From a virus: DNA of 64,000 nt. The position numbers were made by a program, and so were the translations under genes. Numbering within the stretch: the stretch's first letter is position 1; every line of letters starts with the position of its first letter. The notes under the pieces were generated by a model. The model saw nothing but the letters and a program-made list of their open reading frames with translations, did not search any database and was not told the DNA's origin. Shown piece after piece: positions 49,641 through 56,845 of the stretch. The stretch lies in IMG/VR virus record IMGVR_UViG_3300021335_000009, positions 20,170 to 84,169 of that record. One strand, 5' to 3'.

Positions 49641-49859
49641 ATGAAAAAAAATAAAAAAGTAAATAATATCGTCAAAGCGATGAATGAAAGCAAAGGTCGC
49701 TTTTTCGGCCTAAAAACTCGGCAAGGTGAAAATCTTAACGCTAAGTTTATTCGAGAAACCCCTGAGTACGTTTTAGTGCGAGACAGAAACTCAAATAGAG
49801 TTAGAAAGTTCGCAAAAACAAGCTTAAAAAGTTTTTCAATGGGAAGCGTCCAAGTATAA
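49641..49859 (+). CDS. Small basic protein of a type seen in marine phages
   Basis: A 72-residue protein (NNIVKAMNESKGRFFGLKTRQGENLNAKF...VLVRDRNSNRVRKFAKTSLKSF). The phrase SKGRFFGLKTRQGE-LNA and DRN-x-x-x-RKFAKTSL are familiar from short uncharacterised proteins of cyanophages and other marine phages; likely a small beta-barrel that binds nucleic acid. A strong terminator follows at once. Confidence 0.8.
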   Translation: MKKNKKVNNIVKAMNESKGRFFGLKTRQGENLNAKFIRETPEYVLVRDRNSNRVRKFAKTSLKSFSMGSVQV

Positions 49860-49864
49860 AATTC

Positions 49865-49890
49865 AAAGCGGTAGAAATACCGCTTTTTTT
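49865..49890 (+). terminator. Intrinsic terminator with GAAA tetraloop
   Basis: AAAGCGGTA (49865-49873), loop GAAA, TACCGCTTT (49878-49886) and a run of T to 49890. The following GTGTAAT promoter starts at the next base, 49891. Confidence 0.93.
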
Positions 49891-49899
49891 GTGTAATAT
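49891..49899 (+). promoter_or_regulatory. GTGTAAT-class promoter
   Basis: GTG-TAATAT right after the terminator T-run, with 6 nt to ATG 49906. A -35 region would fall inside the terminator hairpin, so this class seems not to need one. Confidence 0.65.
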
Positions 49900-49905
49900 A
49901 GCTTT

Positions 49906-51054
49906 ATGGAAAAACAAGCTGGCTTTAAAAATTACGTATTGGTTGACCCCAATCCAAAAAAAGAAAATAAAGAAGCTTCTGAATTTGAAAAAAGCCTAAT
50001 TGAAAAATATTTAAAAAACATAGTTCTGTTAGAGAATTTTCAAATTAAAGTAATTAATGAAAATTTTTTCTATACCAGTTATTCAATAACAAACAAAAAT
50101 AAAAAATACTTATTAAAAGTTAGCACAGATCCAGAAAACAAAAAACTCCAAACAGAAAAAGAAGCTTTAAAAACAATAAATCCTTTAGTCTGCCCTGAAT
50201 TGATCAATTATGAGCTAAATGACGAATACGGAATAGAATTTTTGCTTACTTCTTGGGAAAATGGAGACAATATGGAGAATATTGGGATAGACGGATTCAT
50301 TTATAATTTAGGTACTTTTTCGGCTGTTTTAGACACGGTTCACGAATCAAGCACTTTAAAAATCCCATCGTTTAAAGATAAATTTGAAGAAAATAATTCC
50401 ATCTGCGAAGCGAAAGACTTAATTGACCCTCAAGAACTTGTTTTGTTTGAAAAACTAACAGGGCTATCAATAGACGGGTTCAAAGAACTTCTTTATCTAA
50501 TTAAAGAAAAATTTTATACAAATTACAAAGAAGATGTTTCTGTTTTTTGCCATTCGAATTTAAAATTTTCTAATATCCTTTATCAATCTGAGTACATTAA
50601 ATTTATCAATTTTGAGCATAGTCATGTTTCAGATATTTATTATAGTCTTTTAAAATGTATTAATAATACAGGATTATACTACAGCGACAAAAAAGTAAGA
50701 AGTTTTTTATCTTTGTACCATAAACATTCAGAAATAGTTAAAAATTTAAACCTTCAAGACTTTTTGCAAACTTTTGAATCTAAAAAAGAAATAAATAGAG
50801 TTTTTGTCTTTCAAGACCTTCTTTGTAAGATTTTGTTTCATTTCTTCGCTTATGGAGCTTTTTCTAAGAAAAAATCTTTAAATCATTTTATGTATGTTTA
50901 TTTAAACATCAAACCTACAATTGAAAAGTTTTTTCCAGAATATATAGAATCTTTGGACAGGTTGTTTTTTACCCCTATGCAGACTGTAAAAACTTACAAT
51001 ATTGAAGAATTAAAATCCGCACAATCTGACTATATTAATACGTCAATAATGTAG
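49906..51054 (+). CDS. APH/choline-kinase-like protein, probable pseudokinase
   Basis: A 382-residue protein with the fold of aminoglycoside phosphotransferases: KYLLKVSTDPENKKLQTEKEA (K of the ATP site) near residue 65-85, SVFCHSNLKFSNILY (family H-G-D-x-x-x-x-N) at about 205-219 and KFINFEHSHVSDIYY (family I-D-W/F-E-x-x-x-x-GD). Both catalytic Asp positions are Asn here (H-S-N and I-N-F-E), so it is probably catalytically dead or altered. Target unknown. Confidence 0.8.
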   Translation: MEKQAGFKNYVLVDPNPKKENKEASEFEKSLIEKYLKNIVLLENFQIKVINENFFYTSYSITNKNKKYLLKVSTDPENKKLQTEKEALKTINPLVCPELINYELNDEYGIEFLLTSWENGDNMENIGIDGFIYNLGTFSAVLDTVHESSTLKIPSFKDKFEENNSICEAKDLIDPQELVLFEKLTGLSIDGFKELLYLIKEKFYTNYKEDVSVFCHSNLKFSNILYQSEYIKFINFEHSHVSDIYYSLLKCINNTGLYYSDKKVRSFLSLYHKHSEIVKNLNLQDFLQTFESKKEINRVFVFQDLLCKILFHFFAYGAFSKKKSLNHFMYVYLNIKPTIEKFFPEYIESLDRLFFTPMQTVKTYNIEELKSAQSDYINTSIM

Positions 51055-51079
51055 AATAATTTCATTATTGCTTTATAAT
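51052..51079 (+). promoter_or_regulatory. Possible promoter (TAGAAT-16-TATAAT)
   Basis: Perfect TATAAT (51074-51079), 5 nt before ATG 51085, preceded at 16 nt by TAGAAT (51052-51057), which also contains the stop codon of the preceding gene. Same -35-like hexamer as upstream of gmd. Confidence 0.45.
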
Positions 51080-51084
51080 CAAGC

Positions 51085-51546
51085 ATGAAGCAATATGATA
51101 TTTACAAGCCAAATTCTAGTAATACTGGGTGCGCCTTTTCTTTTAAAATAGTAGAAAAAGATAAAGACCAAAACCCAATGAAGCCTTCTTTCTTGATTCA
51201 GTCAATTAAGCAGGCCAGTTGGGATAGTAAAAAAAGAACAGGATCTTTTAAAGCAAACGCCTCAGACAAAGAGAAAAACATACACGTTAAGCTTGGCGTG
51301 AATGAAGTTGGAGGAATGCTTCACGCTATTGAAAGCTATACAGAATTTTCTGCTTTTCATAGTTACAATGATGATAAGACTCAAATTCTTTTTAAGCCTT
51401 ATTTAAAAAAAGATAAGACAAGAGCGTTTTCTTTTACTATTGTAAAAAACTCTTCTTTAAGATTTGGGATGGGTGTTGAGCTTTCAGAAGCTAGGGTCAT
51501 GAAGGGATTCTTTGAACTTTTCTTAAATAAATTCTTCAACTACTAA
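51085..51546 (+). CDS. Conserved-looking small phage protein, unknown
   Basis: A 153-residue beta-rich protein: GCAFSFKIVEKD, then SFKANASDKEKNIHVKLGV, VGGMLHAIESYTEF and FSFTIVKN. Several strands followed by a helix near the C-terminus (EARVMKGFFELFL) would suit a small single-stranded nucleic-acid-binding fold. I recall comparable unnamed proteins in marine phages but cannot give a function. Confidence 0.8.
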   Translation: MKQYDIYKPNSSNTGCAFSFKIVEKDKDQNPMKPSFLIQSIKQASWDSKKRTGSFKANASDKEKNIHVKLGVNEVGGMLHAIESYTEFSAFHSYNDDKTQILFKPYLKKDKTRAFSFTIVKNSSLRFGMGVELSEARVMKGFFELFLNKFFNY

Positions 51547-51558
51547 TAAGGCCGTCAT

Positions 51559-53256
51559 TTGAAAAAAAAGAAAAAAATCTTAATTCATTCTGACAGCGCT
51601 AAAGCTTATACAGGCTTTGGCAAAAACATGAAAAATATATTAAAGTATTTATACTCAACAGGTAAATACGATTTAATAGAATTTTGTAACCATGCAAAAT
51701 GGGGAGATCCTTCTCTCTCTTTGCGCCCTTGGACATGCCAAGGATCTTTTCCCAACAATCCTTCAACACTTAGTTTGTTAAACAATAATCCTAGTAGAGC
51801 TCGATCTGCTGGTTATGGAGCTGAAACTATAGATCTCGCCATAAAAGAATACAAACCTGATGTTTATTTAGGTATTCAAGATATTTGGGCCTTCGGAGGG
51901 TTTTGGGACAAGCCTTGGTGGGACAAAATAAACAACATGATTTGGACAACCTTGGATAGCCAACCAATTTTACCACAAGCGGTAGAAGCAGCGCCAAAAA
52001 CAAAAAACTTTTATGTTTGGTCTTCGTTTGCAGAAAGAGACTTAAATGAATTGGGACACGAGCATGTAAAAACTCTGCATGGGAGCGTAGACCCTAAAGA
52101 CTTTTATTGTTTGCCTAAAAAAGAAAAACAAAAACTAAGAAAAAAATTTAACCTTTCTGATGATTTTATAATTGGTTTTGTCTTTAGAAACCAACTTAGA
52201 AAAAGCGTTCCAAATTTAATTGAAGCTTTTAAAGTATTTAAAAAAGAATGTCCCAAAGCAAAGCTTCTTTTGCACACTCATTGGTCGGAAGGGTGGGACA
52301 TCCCACGCTTGATTGAAGAAAAGGGTATAAACAACGAAGATATTTTAACTACTTATTTTTGTTCTGTTTGTGAAGAGTACGAAATACGTCCGTTTACAGA
52401 TCAAAAGCAAGACTGTCCCTTCTGCGGCTCAAAAAAGTCCTTTAATACTACAAATATTAAGCACGGAGTAAATGAAGAACAGCTTAATGAAATTTATAAT
52501 ATTATGGACGTTTATTGTCATCCGTTTACTAGCGGAGGCATGGAAATTCCAATTTTTGAAGCAAAGCTTGCGGAGCTTGTTACTCTTGTTACGGATTATT
52601 CTTGCGGAGAAGACTCTTCAACAGAAGAGTCTGGAAGTTTTCCTTTGCAATGGGCAGAATATAGAGAACCAGGAACTCAATTTATCAAGGCTTCTACTTT
52701 TCCCAGTAGCATAGTCAAACAGCTTAAAAAAGTTTATTCAATGACGGATAAAGCCCGAAAAGAAAAGGGCATTAAAGGAAGAGAATGGACTTTAAAAAAC
52801 TACTCTATAAATGCTGTAGGTAAAAAACTTGAAGAGATTTTGGACAAAATGCCTGAAATCAATTATGATTTTGATTGGGAGGCTAAAAATGATGAACAAT
52901 TAAATCTTGAAGACTTATTAGACGAAGGCAAAAAAATAGCCGTAATAATGCCTGAATCGGCGGGAGATATTTTGTGGTTAAACTCCTTAATGACTAATTT
53001 AAAAAAAAGCTATCCATCTTATGATATTTATGTATTTACAAATCCTAAATTTTTTGATTACATAGAGGATCATCCAGAGGTTCATAAAGTTTTGCCATAC
53101 TCAAAAGAAATTGACAATCTTCATTTTTTAGAAGGGAAAGGAATGCATGAAGGTTTATTTGATTTAGCTTTTTTGCCTCATTACGGAACCCAGCGTTTTC
53201 ATAATTATCACCACAACGGAATAGATAAAACACAATTCGAGCTATATGAAATTTAA
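51559..53256 (+). CDS. Two-domain glycosyltransferase with zinc-ribbon insert
   Basis: A 565-residue protein. Residues 1-430 are a GT4-type enzyme (SDSAKAYTGFGKNMKNIL; GFVFRNQLRKSVPNLIEAF; HPFTSGGMEIPIFEAKLA, the acidic donor site). Inserted at about 272-300 is CSVCEEYEIRPFTDQKQ and CPFCGS, a C-x2-C...C-x2-C zinc ribbon. Residues 455-565 start a second, GT9-like half (MPESAGDILWLNSLMTNL; DLAFLPHYGTQRFHNY), continued in function by the separate GT9-like gene at 53637. TTG 51559 is the start, with an AAGG 9 nt upstream. Substrates unknown. Confidence 0.85.
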   Translation: MKKKKKILIHSDSAKAYTGFGKNMKNILKYLYSTGKYDLIEFCNHAKWGDPSLSLRPWTCQGSFPNNPSTLSLLNNNPSRARSAGYGAETIDLAIKEYKPDVYLGIQDIWAFGGFWDKPWWDKINNMIWTTLDSQPILPQAVEAAPKTKNFYVWSSFAERDLNELGHEHVKTLHGSVDPKDFYCLPKKEKQKLRKKFNLSDDFIIGFVFRNQLRKSVPNLIEAFKVFKKECPKAKLLLHTHWSEGWDIPRLIEEKGINNEDILTTYFCSVCEEYEIRPFTDQKQDCPFCGSKKSFNTTNIKHGVNEEQLNEIYNIMDVYCHPFTSGGMEIPIFEAKLAELVTLVTDYSCGEDSSTEESGSFPLQWAEYREPGTQFIKASTFPSSIVKQLKKVYSMTDKARKEKGIKGREWTLKNYSINAVGKKLEEILDKMPEINYDFDWEAKNDEQLNLEDLLDEGKKIAVIMPESAGDILWLNSLMTNLKKSYPSYDIYVFTNPKFFDYIEDHPEVHKVLPYSKEIDNLHFLEGKGMHEGLFDLAFLPHYGTQRFHNYHHNGIDKTQFELYEI

Positions 53257-53653
53257 CACACCTATATCAGCAGGAGAGCTTGTCGATAAAATAACAATCC
53301 TTAAAATAAAATCAGAAATGATTAAGGATGAAGACAAGCTAAAAGAAATAAAAAAAGAAAAAAAAGAGCTAGGCGAAAAATTACTTCAAATGACAAGCTC
53401 TGAATATTTTGAAAAAAAATGTTATTATTTGTATTCTTTGCAAAATGATCTTTACAAAACTAATTTAAAGTTGTGGAAGATTGAAGACGACATTAGAGAG
53501 TGCGAAAGAAAAAAAGATTTTGGCGAAAAGTTTATTCAATTAGCGAGAGACGTTTATTATACAAACGACAATCGCTTTGACATTAAAAACAAAATCAACG
53601 AATTAACAAATTCAGACATAAAAGAAGTAAAGTCCTATGAGTCATATAGCTGA
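53246..53653 (+). CDS. DUF6165-like protein
   Basis: A 135-residue helical, lysine-rich protein beginning MKFNTPISAGELVDKITILKIKSEMIKDEDKL, which matches the family pattern of 'sxGELvDKlTILeIK'. Members are found beside glycosyltransferase genes in bacteria and large viruses. It lies between the two-domain transferase and the GT9-like gene, overlapping both (11 and 17 nt), so a helper role in glycan synthesis is likely. Confidence 0.85.
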   Translation: MKFNTPISAGELVDKITILKIKSEMIKDEDKLKEIKKEKKELGEKLLQMTSSEYFEKKCYYLYSLQNDLYKTNLKLWKIEDDIRECERKKDFGEKFIQLARDVYYTNDNRFDIKNKINELTNSDIKEVKSYESYS

Positions 53654-54755
53654 AGTCTATGCAAAAGATTTAGGTGTTAAAATTGGAAAGCCTATAATTT
53701 GTGATCATTTTTATCCAGGGTTGCCTGAAAAATATGTAACATTTCACGCTTCCAATAAAATGCCATCTAAAAATTACAAATATTGGGACTTAGTAATTTC
53801 ATTAATAAAACCTCATATTAAAGATATTAAGATTGTTCAAGTAGGAGGGCCAAAAGATGAAAAAATTGATGGCGTAGATTTTTTTATGCCTTCTTCTTAT
53901 CGACAGATGAATTATATAATAAAAAATTCAAAAGGTCATTTTGGCGTAGATAGCCTTCCTATGCATGTTGCCAGTGTTTACGATAAGCCTATTGTTTGTT
54001 TATTTAGCAATATATATAAAGAAAATGCAAAACCACTATGGAACAAGACAAATAAAGCCGTATGCCTAGAGCCAGATTTTAAACAACAAAAGCCATCTTT
54101 TAGCACTAATTGCGATAGAATAAACGAAATAAAGCCAGAAAAAATCTCGCAAGAAATTTTAAATTTTTTAGAAATTTTTGTAGATATAAAATTCAAAACC
54201 ATTAAAATAGGAAACGCCTATCACAGTAAAACTGTAGAGATTATCCCTAATTTTTCTGCCATTTCTCCAGAGCTAAAAAATAAAGCAATTAACATTCGTG
54301 GAGATATTCACTGGGATTCGGAAAATATTGTTCGGTGGTGTCAATTTAGTTTTGTAAATTTGTATGTAGATTCAGTTTTTGACACTAATCTTTTACAATG
54401 GATGCCCAATTTAAAACAAGTAATTTTTAAGTACAAGGAAGATGAAGAAAAAGACCTTACTTATTTTTTTAAAATTTTAAAAAGCAAAAAAATAAATATC
54501 CTAATCGAACTCCAAGGGAAAGCAAACGCTTCTGATGTCAGATTAAGATATTTTGATTACAATGTTATAGAGGCTGAAAAACCTCATGAAAAAATTTCAG
54601 CTCAAAAATTTATTTCGAAAAAAAGGTTCGTATCAGAAGCTAAAGTATTTCATTCAGAATCTTCTGCAAAAAGACTTGACACATCTAATAATTTTATTTA
54701 TGATGAGGTTTCATCAAAAGAATTAGAAAGCTTATATTTATATGACGAAAAATAA
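53637..54755 (+). CDS. GT9-like glycosyltransferase
   Basis: A 372-residue protein. The first 175 residues correspond to a GT9 donor domain (YVTFHASNKMPSKNYKYWD, KIVQVGGPKDEKIDG, and NSKGHFGVDSLPMHVASVYDKP, the G-x-D-(S/T)-x-x-x-H-x-A region). The remainder is an unrelated C-terminal part with beta-strand/leucine patterns (VNLYVDSVFDTNLLQW). The missing N-terminal acceptor half may be provided by the C-terminal part of the 51559 protein, as if one enzyme had been split around the DUF6165 gene. Confidence 0.8.
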   Translation: MSHIAEVYAKDLGVKIGKPIICDHFYPGLPEKYVTFHASNKMPSKNYKYWDLVISLIKPHIKDIKIVQVGGPKDEKIDGVDFFMPSSYRQMNYIIKNSKGHFGVDSLPMHVASVYDKPIVCLFSNIYKENAKPLWNKTNKAVCLEPDFKQQKPSFSTNCDRINEIKPEKISQEILNFLEIFVDIKFKTIKIGNAYHSKTVEIIPNFSAISPELKNKAINIRGDIHWDSENIVRWCQFSFVNLYVDSVFDTNLLQWMPNLKQVIFKYKEDEEKDLTYFFKILKSKKINILIELQGKANASDVRLRYFDYNVIEAEKPHEKISAQKFISKKRFVSEAKVFHSESSAKRLDTSNNFIYDEVSSKELESLYLYDEK

Positions 54756-55506
54756 AAAACCCTATGGCCCTGACATTTGGAAACGCGATGAAAACGGCCT
54801 TATTCAATCCGTTGACCATGAATTTAATGAAGACGGCTCCGTAAACTGGAGAGCAATGGTAGATCCAAAACATTTGTACCCAAACAGGGATTGGTTCGAA
54901 ACGCGAAAAAAACAAGTCCCTGAGTCTATTGAAGGCTTGGAAGACCACCAATTACTAATTAAACTTTCGGGAATTAAAGAGGTTGCTAAATTAAGAGGAA
55001 TTGATTCTGTTGATTATGTGGTTTTAGAGTCTTCTGAAGATAGAGTCGTTGCAAAATGCAATATTAAATTTTCCAAAAATTACGAAAACACAGAAGGTGC
55101 TTTTTTTGGATCTATTGCCAATGCAACATTAAATAACACAAATGGATTTGCTGCAAAGTTTTTAGAATGCATTGCTGAAAATAGAGCTTTTGTAAGAGCT
55201 GTTCGAAATTTTTTAGGAATTCATATTGTTGGTGATGATGAAATTGACACTTCTAAAGATAAAGCTCCTATACAGTCTTCAAAAATCTCTACAAATAAAG
55301 ACATTTCTCCACAAGGGATTTTAAAAGAAAGAATGAAAGGAAAAAGCTTCAAAGATTTAATCGAAAAGATTAGAAAGTTTTATTCGCAAAAAAGATATTC
55401 ACATGATCCAGAAAGCATTAAAAGCTGGAAAAGTTGGGAAGATGTCCCTGCAAAAGAATGCAGGAAGCTTATGAAGCTAATAAAAGAAGATGAAGCTAAT
55501 AGCTGA
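54742..55506 (+). CDS. Putative single-strand annealing-type recombination protein
   Basis: A 254-residue protein. Middle part VAKCNIKFSKNYENTEGAFFGSIANATLNN is followed by FLECIAENRAFVRAVRNFLGIHIVGDDEI. The motif A-E-N-R-A-F-x-R-A-x-x-x-x-L-G-I resembles the A-E-(T/N)-R-A-x-x-R-A helix of Rad52/DdrA/Erf-like annealing proteins. The end carries a helical WKSWEDVPAKECRKLM. It sits away from the other recombination genes. Assignment is tentative and needs a profile search. Confidence 0.6.
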   Translation: MTKNKKPYGPDIWKRDENGLIQSVDHEFNEDGSVNWRAMVDPKHLYPNRDWFETRKKQVPESIEGLEDHQLLIKLSGIKEVAKLRGIDSVDYVVLESSEDRVVAKCNIKFSKNYENTEGAFFGSIANATLNNTNGFAAKFLECIAENRAFVRAVRNFLGIHIVGDDEIDTSKDKAPIQSSKISTNKDISPQGILKERMKGKSFKDLIEKIRKFYSQKRYSHDPESIKSWKSWEDVPAKECRKLMKLIKEDEANS

Positions 55507-55957
55507 AACTGATTTAGGATGCATTAAAAAAGCGTCTGAACCAAAAGATTTTATAGATCTTGCAGATAAGATAGGCTCTCATTTTGGGAGCCTATCTCAT
55601 TTTCAATACTCTTTCTCTATAGAAACAATTAAAACTTATTTTTCTAATCCTAGCAGGTTTAAAGATTGTTTTATTTATTTTTATTTTGACAAACTTAATG
55701 ATCCAAAAAGCTTTATTTGGTGGATGAAAAATTATGACCCAAGAATAAATAAAAAAATTTTATTAGAATATATGTGGGCGTCTTCTAATCCCAAATTCTC
55801 AATAAAAATATTTAATGAAAGTTTTAAGCATGTAAACACTCTTTATAAATACGATGCAATATCTGTAGGCAATATAACAAATTGCCCTAAATTAAATAAA
55901 TTTTATAAAAATAAAGGATTCAAAGAAGATTCAAAACCTCTTTATAAAAAATTATAA
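55490..55957 (+). CDS. GNAT-like acetyltransferase (putative)
   Basis: A 155-residue protein overlapping the preceding gene by 17 nt. Pattern: helix, strands DCFIYFYFDKLNDPKSFIWWM, then NYDPRINKKILLEYMWASSNPKFSIKIFNESFKHVN, common to small phage GNAT-fold proteins (W-x-x-D-P-R...E-x-x-W-x-S). The usual acetyl-CoA loop (Q-x-x-G-x-G/A) is not obvious, so activity is uncertain. A possible relative begins at 63751. Confidence 0.7.
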   Translation: MKLIAETDLGCIKKASEPKDFIDLADKIGSHFGSLSHFQYSFSIETIKTYFSNPSRFKDCFIYFYFDKLNDPKSFIWWMKNYDPRINKKILLEYMWASSNPKFSIKIFNESFKHVNTLYKYDAISVGNITNCPKLNKFYKNKGFKEDSKPLYKKL

Positions 55958-56845
55958 TTCAGAAATAATAAAAGATTCTCTATTCCCGTTTACATCCAAA
56001 AGAGAGGATATATTAAATTCGGCCAAATTATTTCCAGTTCCAACTGTTATAAGATTATTTATAACGGGAAAGCTAGAACTGCTTGAAGTTAAAATAGCTC
56101 CATTTGCTCCAGATATTGTTACTTGTTCCGTATCGGTTCTAATTCTAAAATCAATATCTACATCAAGAACTAATCCATCTTCAATAATTAAGTTTGACCC
56201 AGTAAAAATATCAACAGTTCCAGCTTCAGAAAGCTCAATATCTCTTATGTTTTGTCTGTTGATTCTATACTCAGAAGTATTAATTATTGGAGTATCTTGA
56301 AACCCGCTAAACATAATTCCACTAACCCCTTCAGAAACATTTCCAAATGTTAGAAAGTCCAAAGGTAGTACCTTGTAGCATATATTTTCTTCAATTCTTT
56401 GATTAATTGCGTCTTTTGTCACGGAAAAAACAAAAGATTCTGCATTTTCATCAACTTGGGCTAACGATTTCGATATAAGGTTTGACTCATTTAAAAAATC
56501 AGCATCAAAAGTTAAAGATTGCCCAGTAAAAATAGCCAATTGTTTTATATTTCTAGTGGCCAACCCGCTTTGACCATCAAGATCACCAGAAAAAAAACAT
56601 CTTAAATTGATTTTTTCTGTCAATATGTTAAAATCTTCTATTAATTGCAAGCCTTCTCCAGTAGGAAGTTGAGCCTGTTCTTTTCCTTCAAACTCTATTC
56701 CAGTTATCGCGAATTCGGGAAAAGTCACATCAAAAGACCCTGATCCGCTTTGAAAACTTGAAGAATCCTCGCTTTCAATAAAAAATTCTAACCTGTATCC
56801 GTCTCTAGCTGGATGCTGCCCAATTACTGTTTCATTATATATCAT
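55952..56845 (-). CDS. Tail protein downstream of J-like gene
   Basis: A 297-residue beta-rich, Ser/Thr/Asn-rich protein. It is last in the leftward tail-tip operon and overlaps the J-like gene (4 nt) and, on the other strand, the acetyltransferase gene end. Repeated ITGIEF, GSGSFDV and TVDIFTGSN segments suggest beta-sandwich domains. No motif recognised; likely a tail tip or side fibre component. Confidence 0.8.
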   Translation of the reverse strand: MIYNETVIGQHPARDGYRLEFFIESEDSSSFQSGSGSFDVTFPEFAITGIEFEGKEQAQLPTGEGLQLIEDFNILTEKINLRCFFSGDLDGQSGLATRNIKQLAIFTGQSLTFDADFLNESNLISKSLAQVDENAESFVFSVTKDAINQRIEENICYKVLPLDFLTFGNVSEGVSGIMFSGFQDTPIINTSEYRINRQNIRDIELSEAGTVDIFTGSNLIIEDGLVLDVDIDFRIRTDTEQVTISGANGAILTSSSSSFPVINNLITVGTGNNLAEFNISSLLDVNGNRESFIISEL

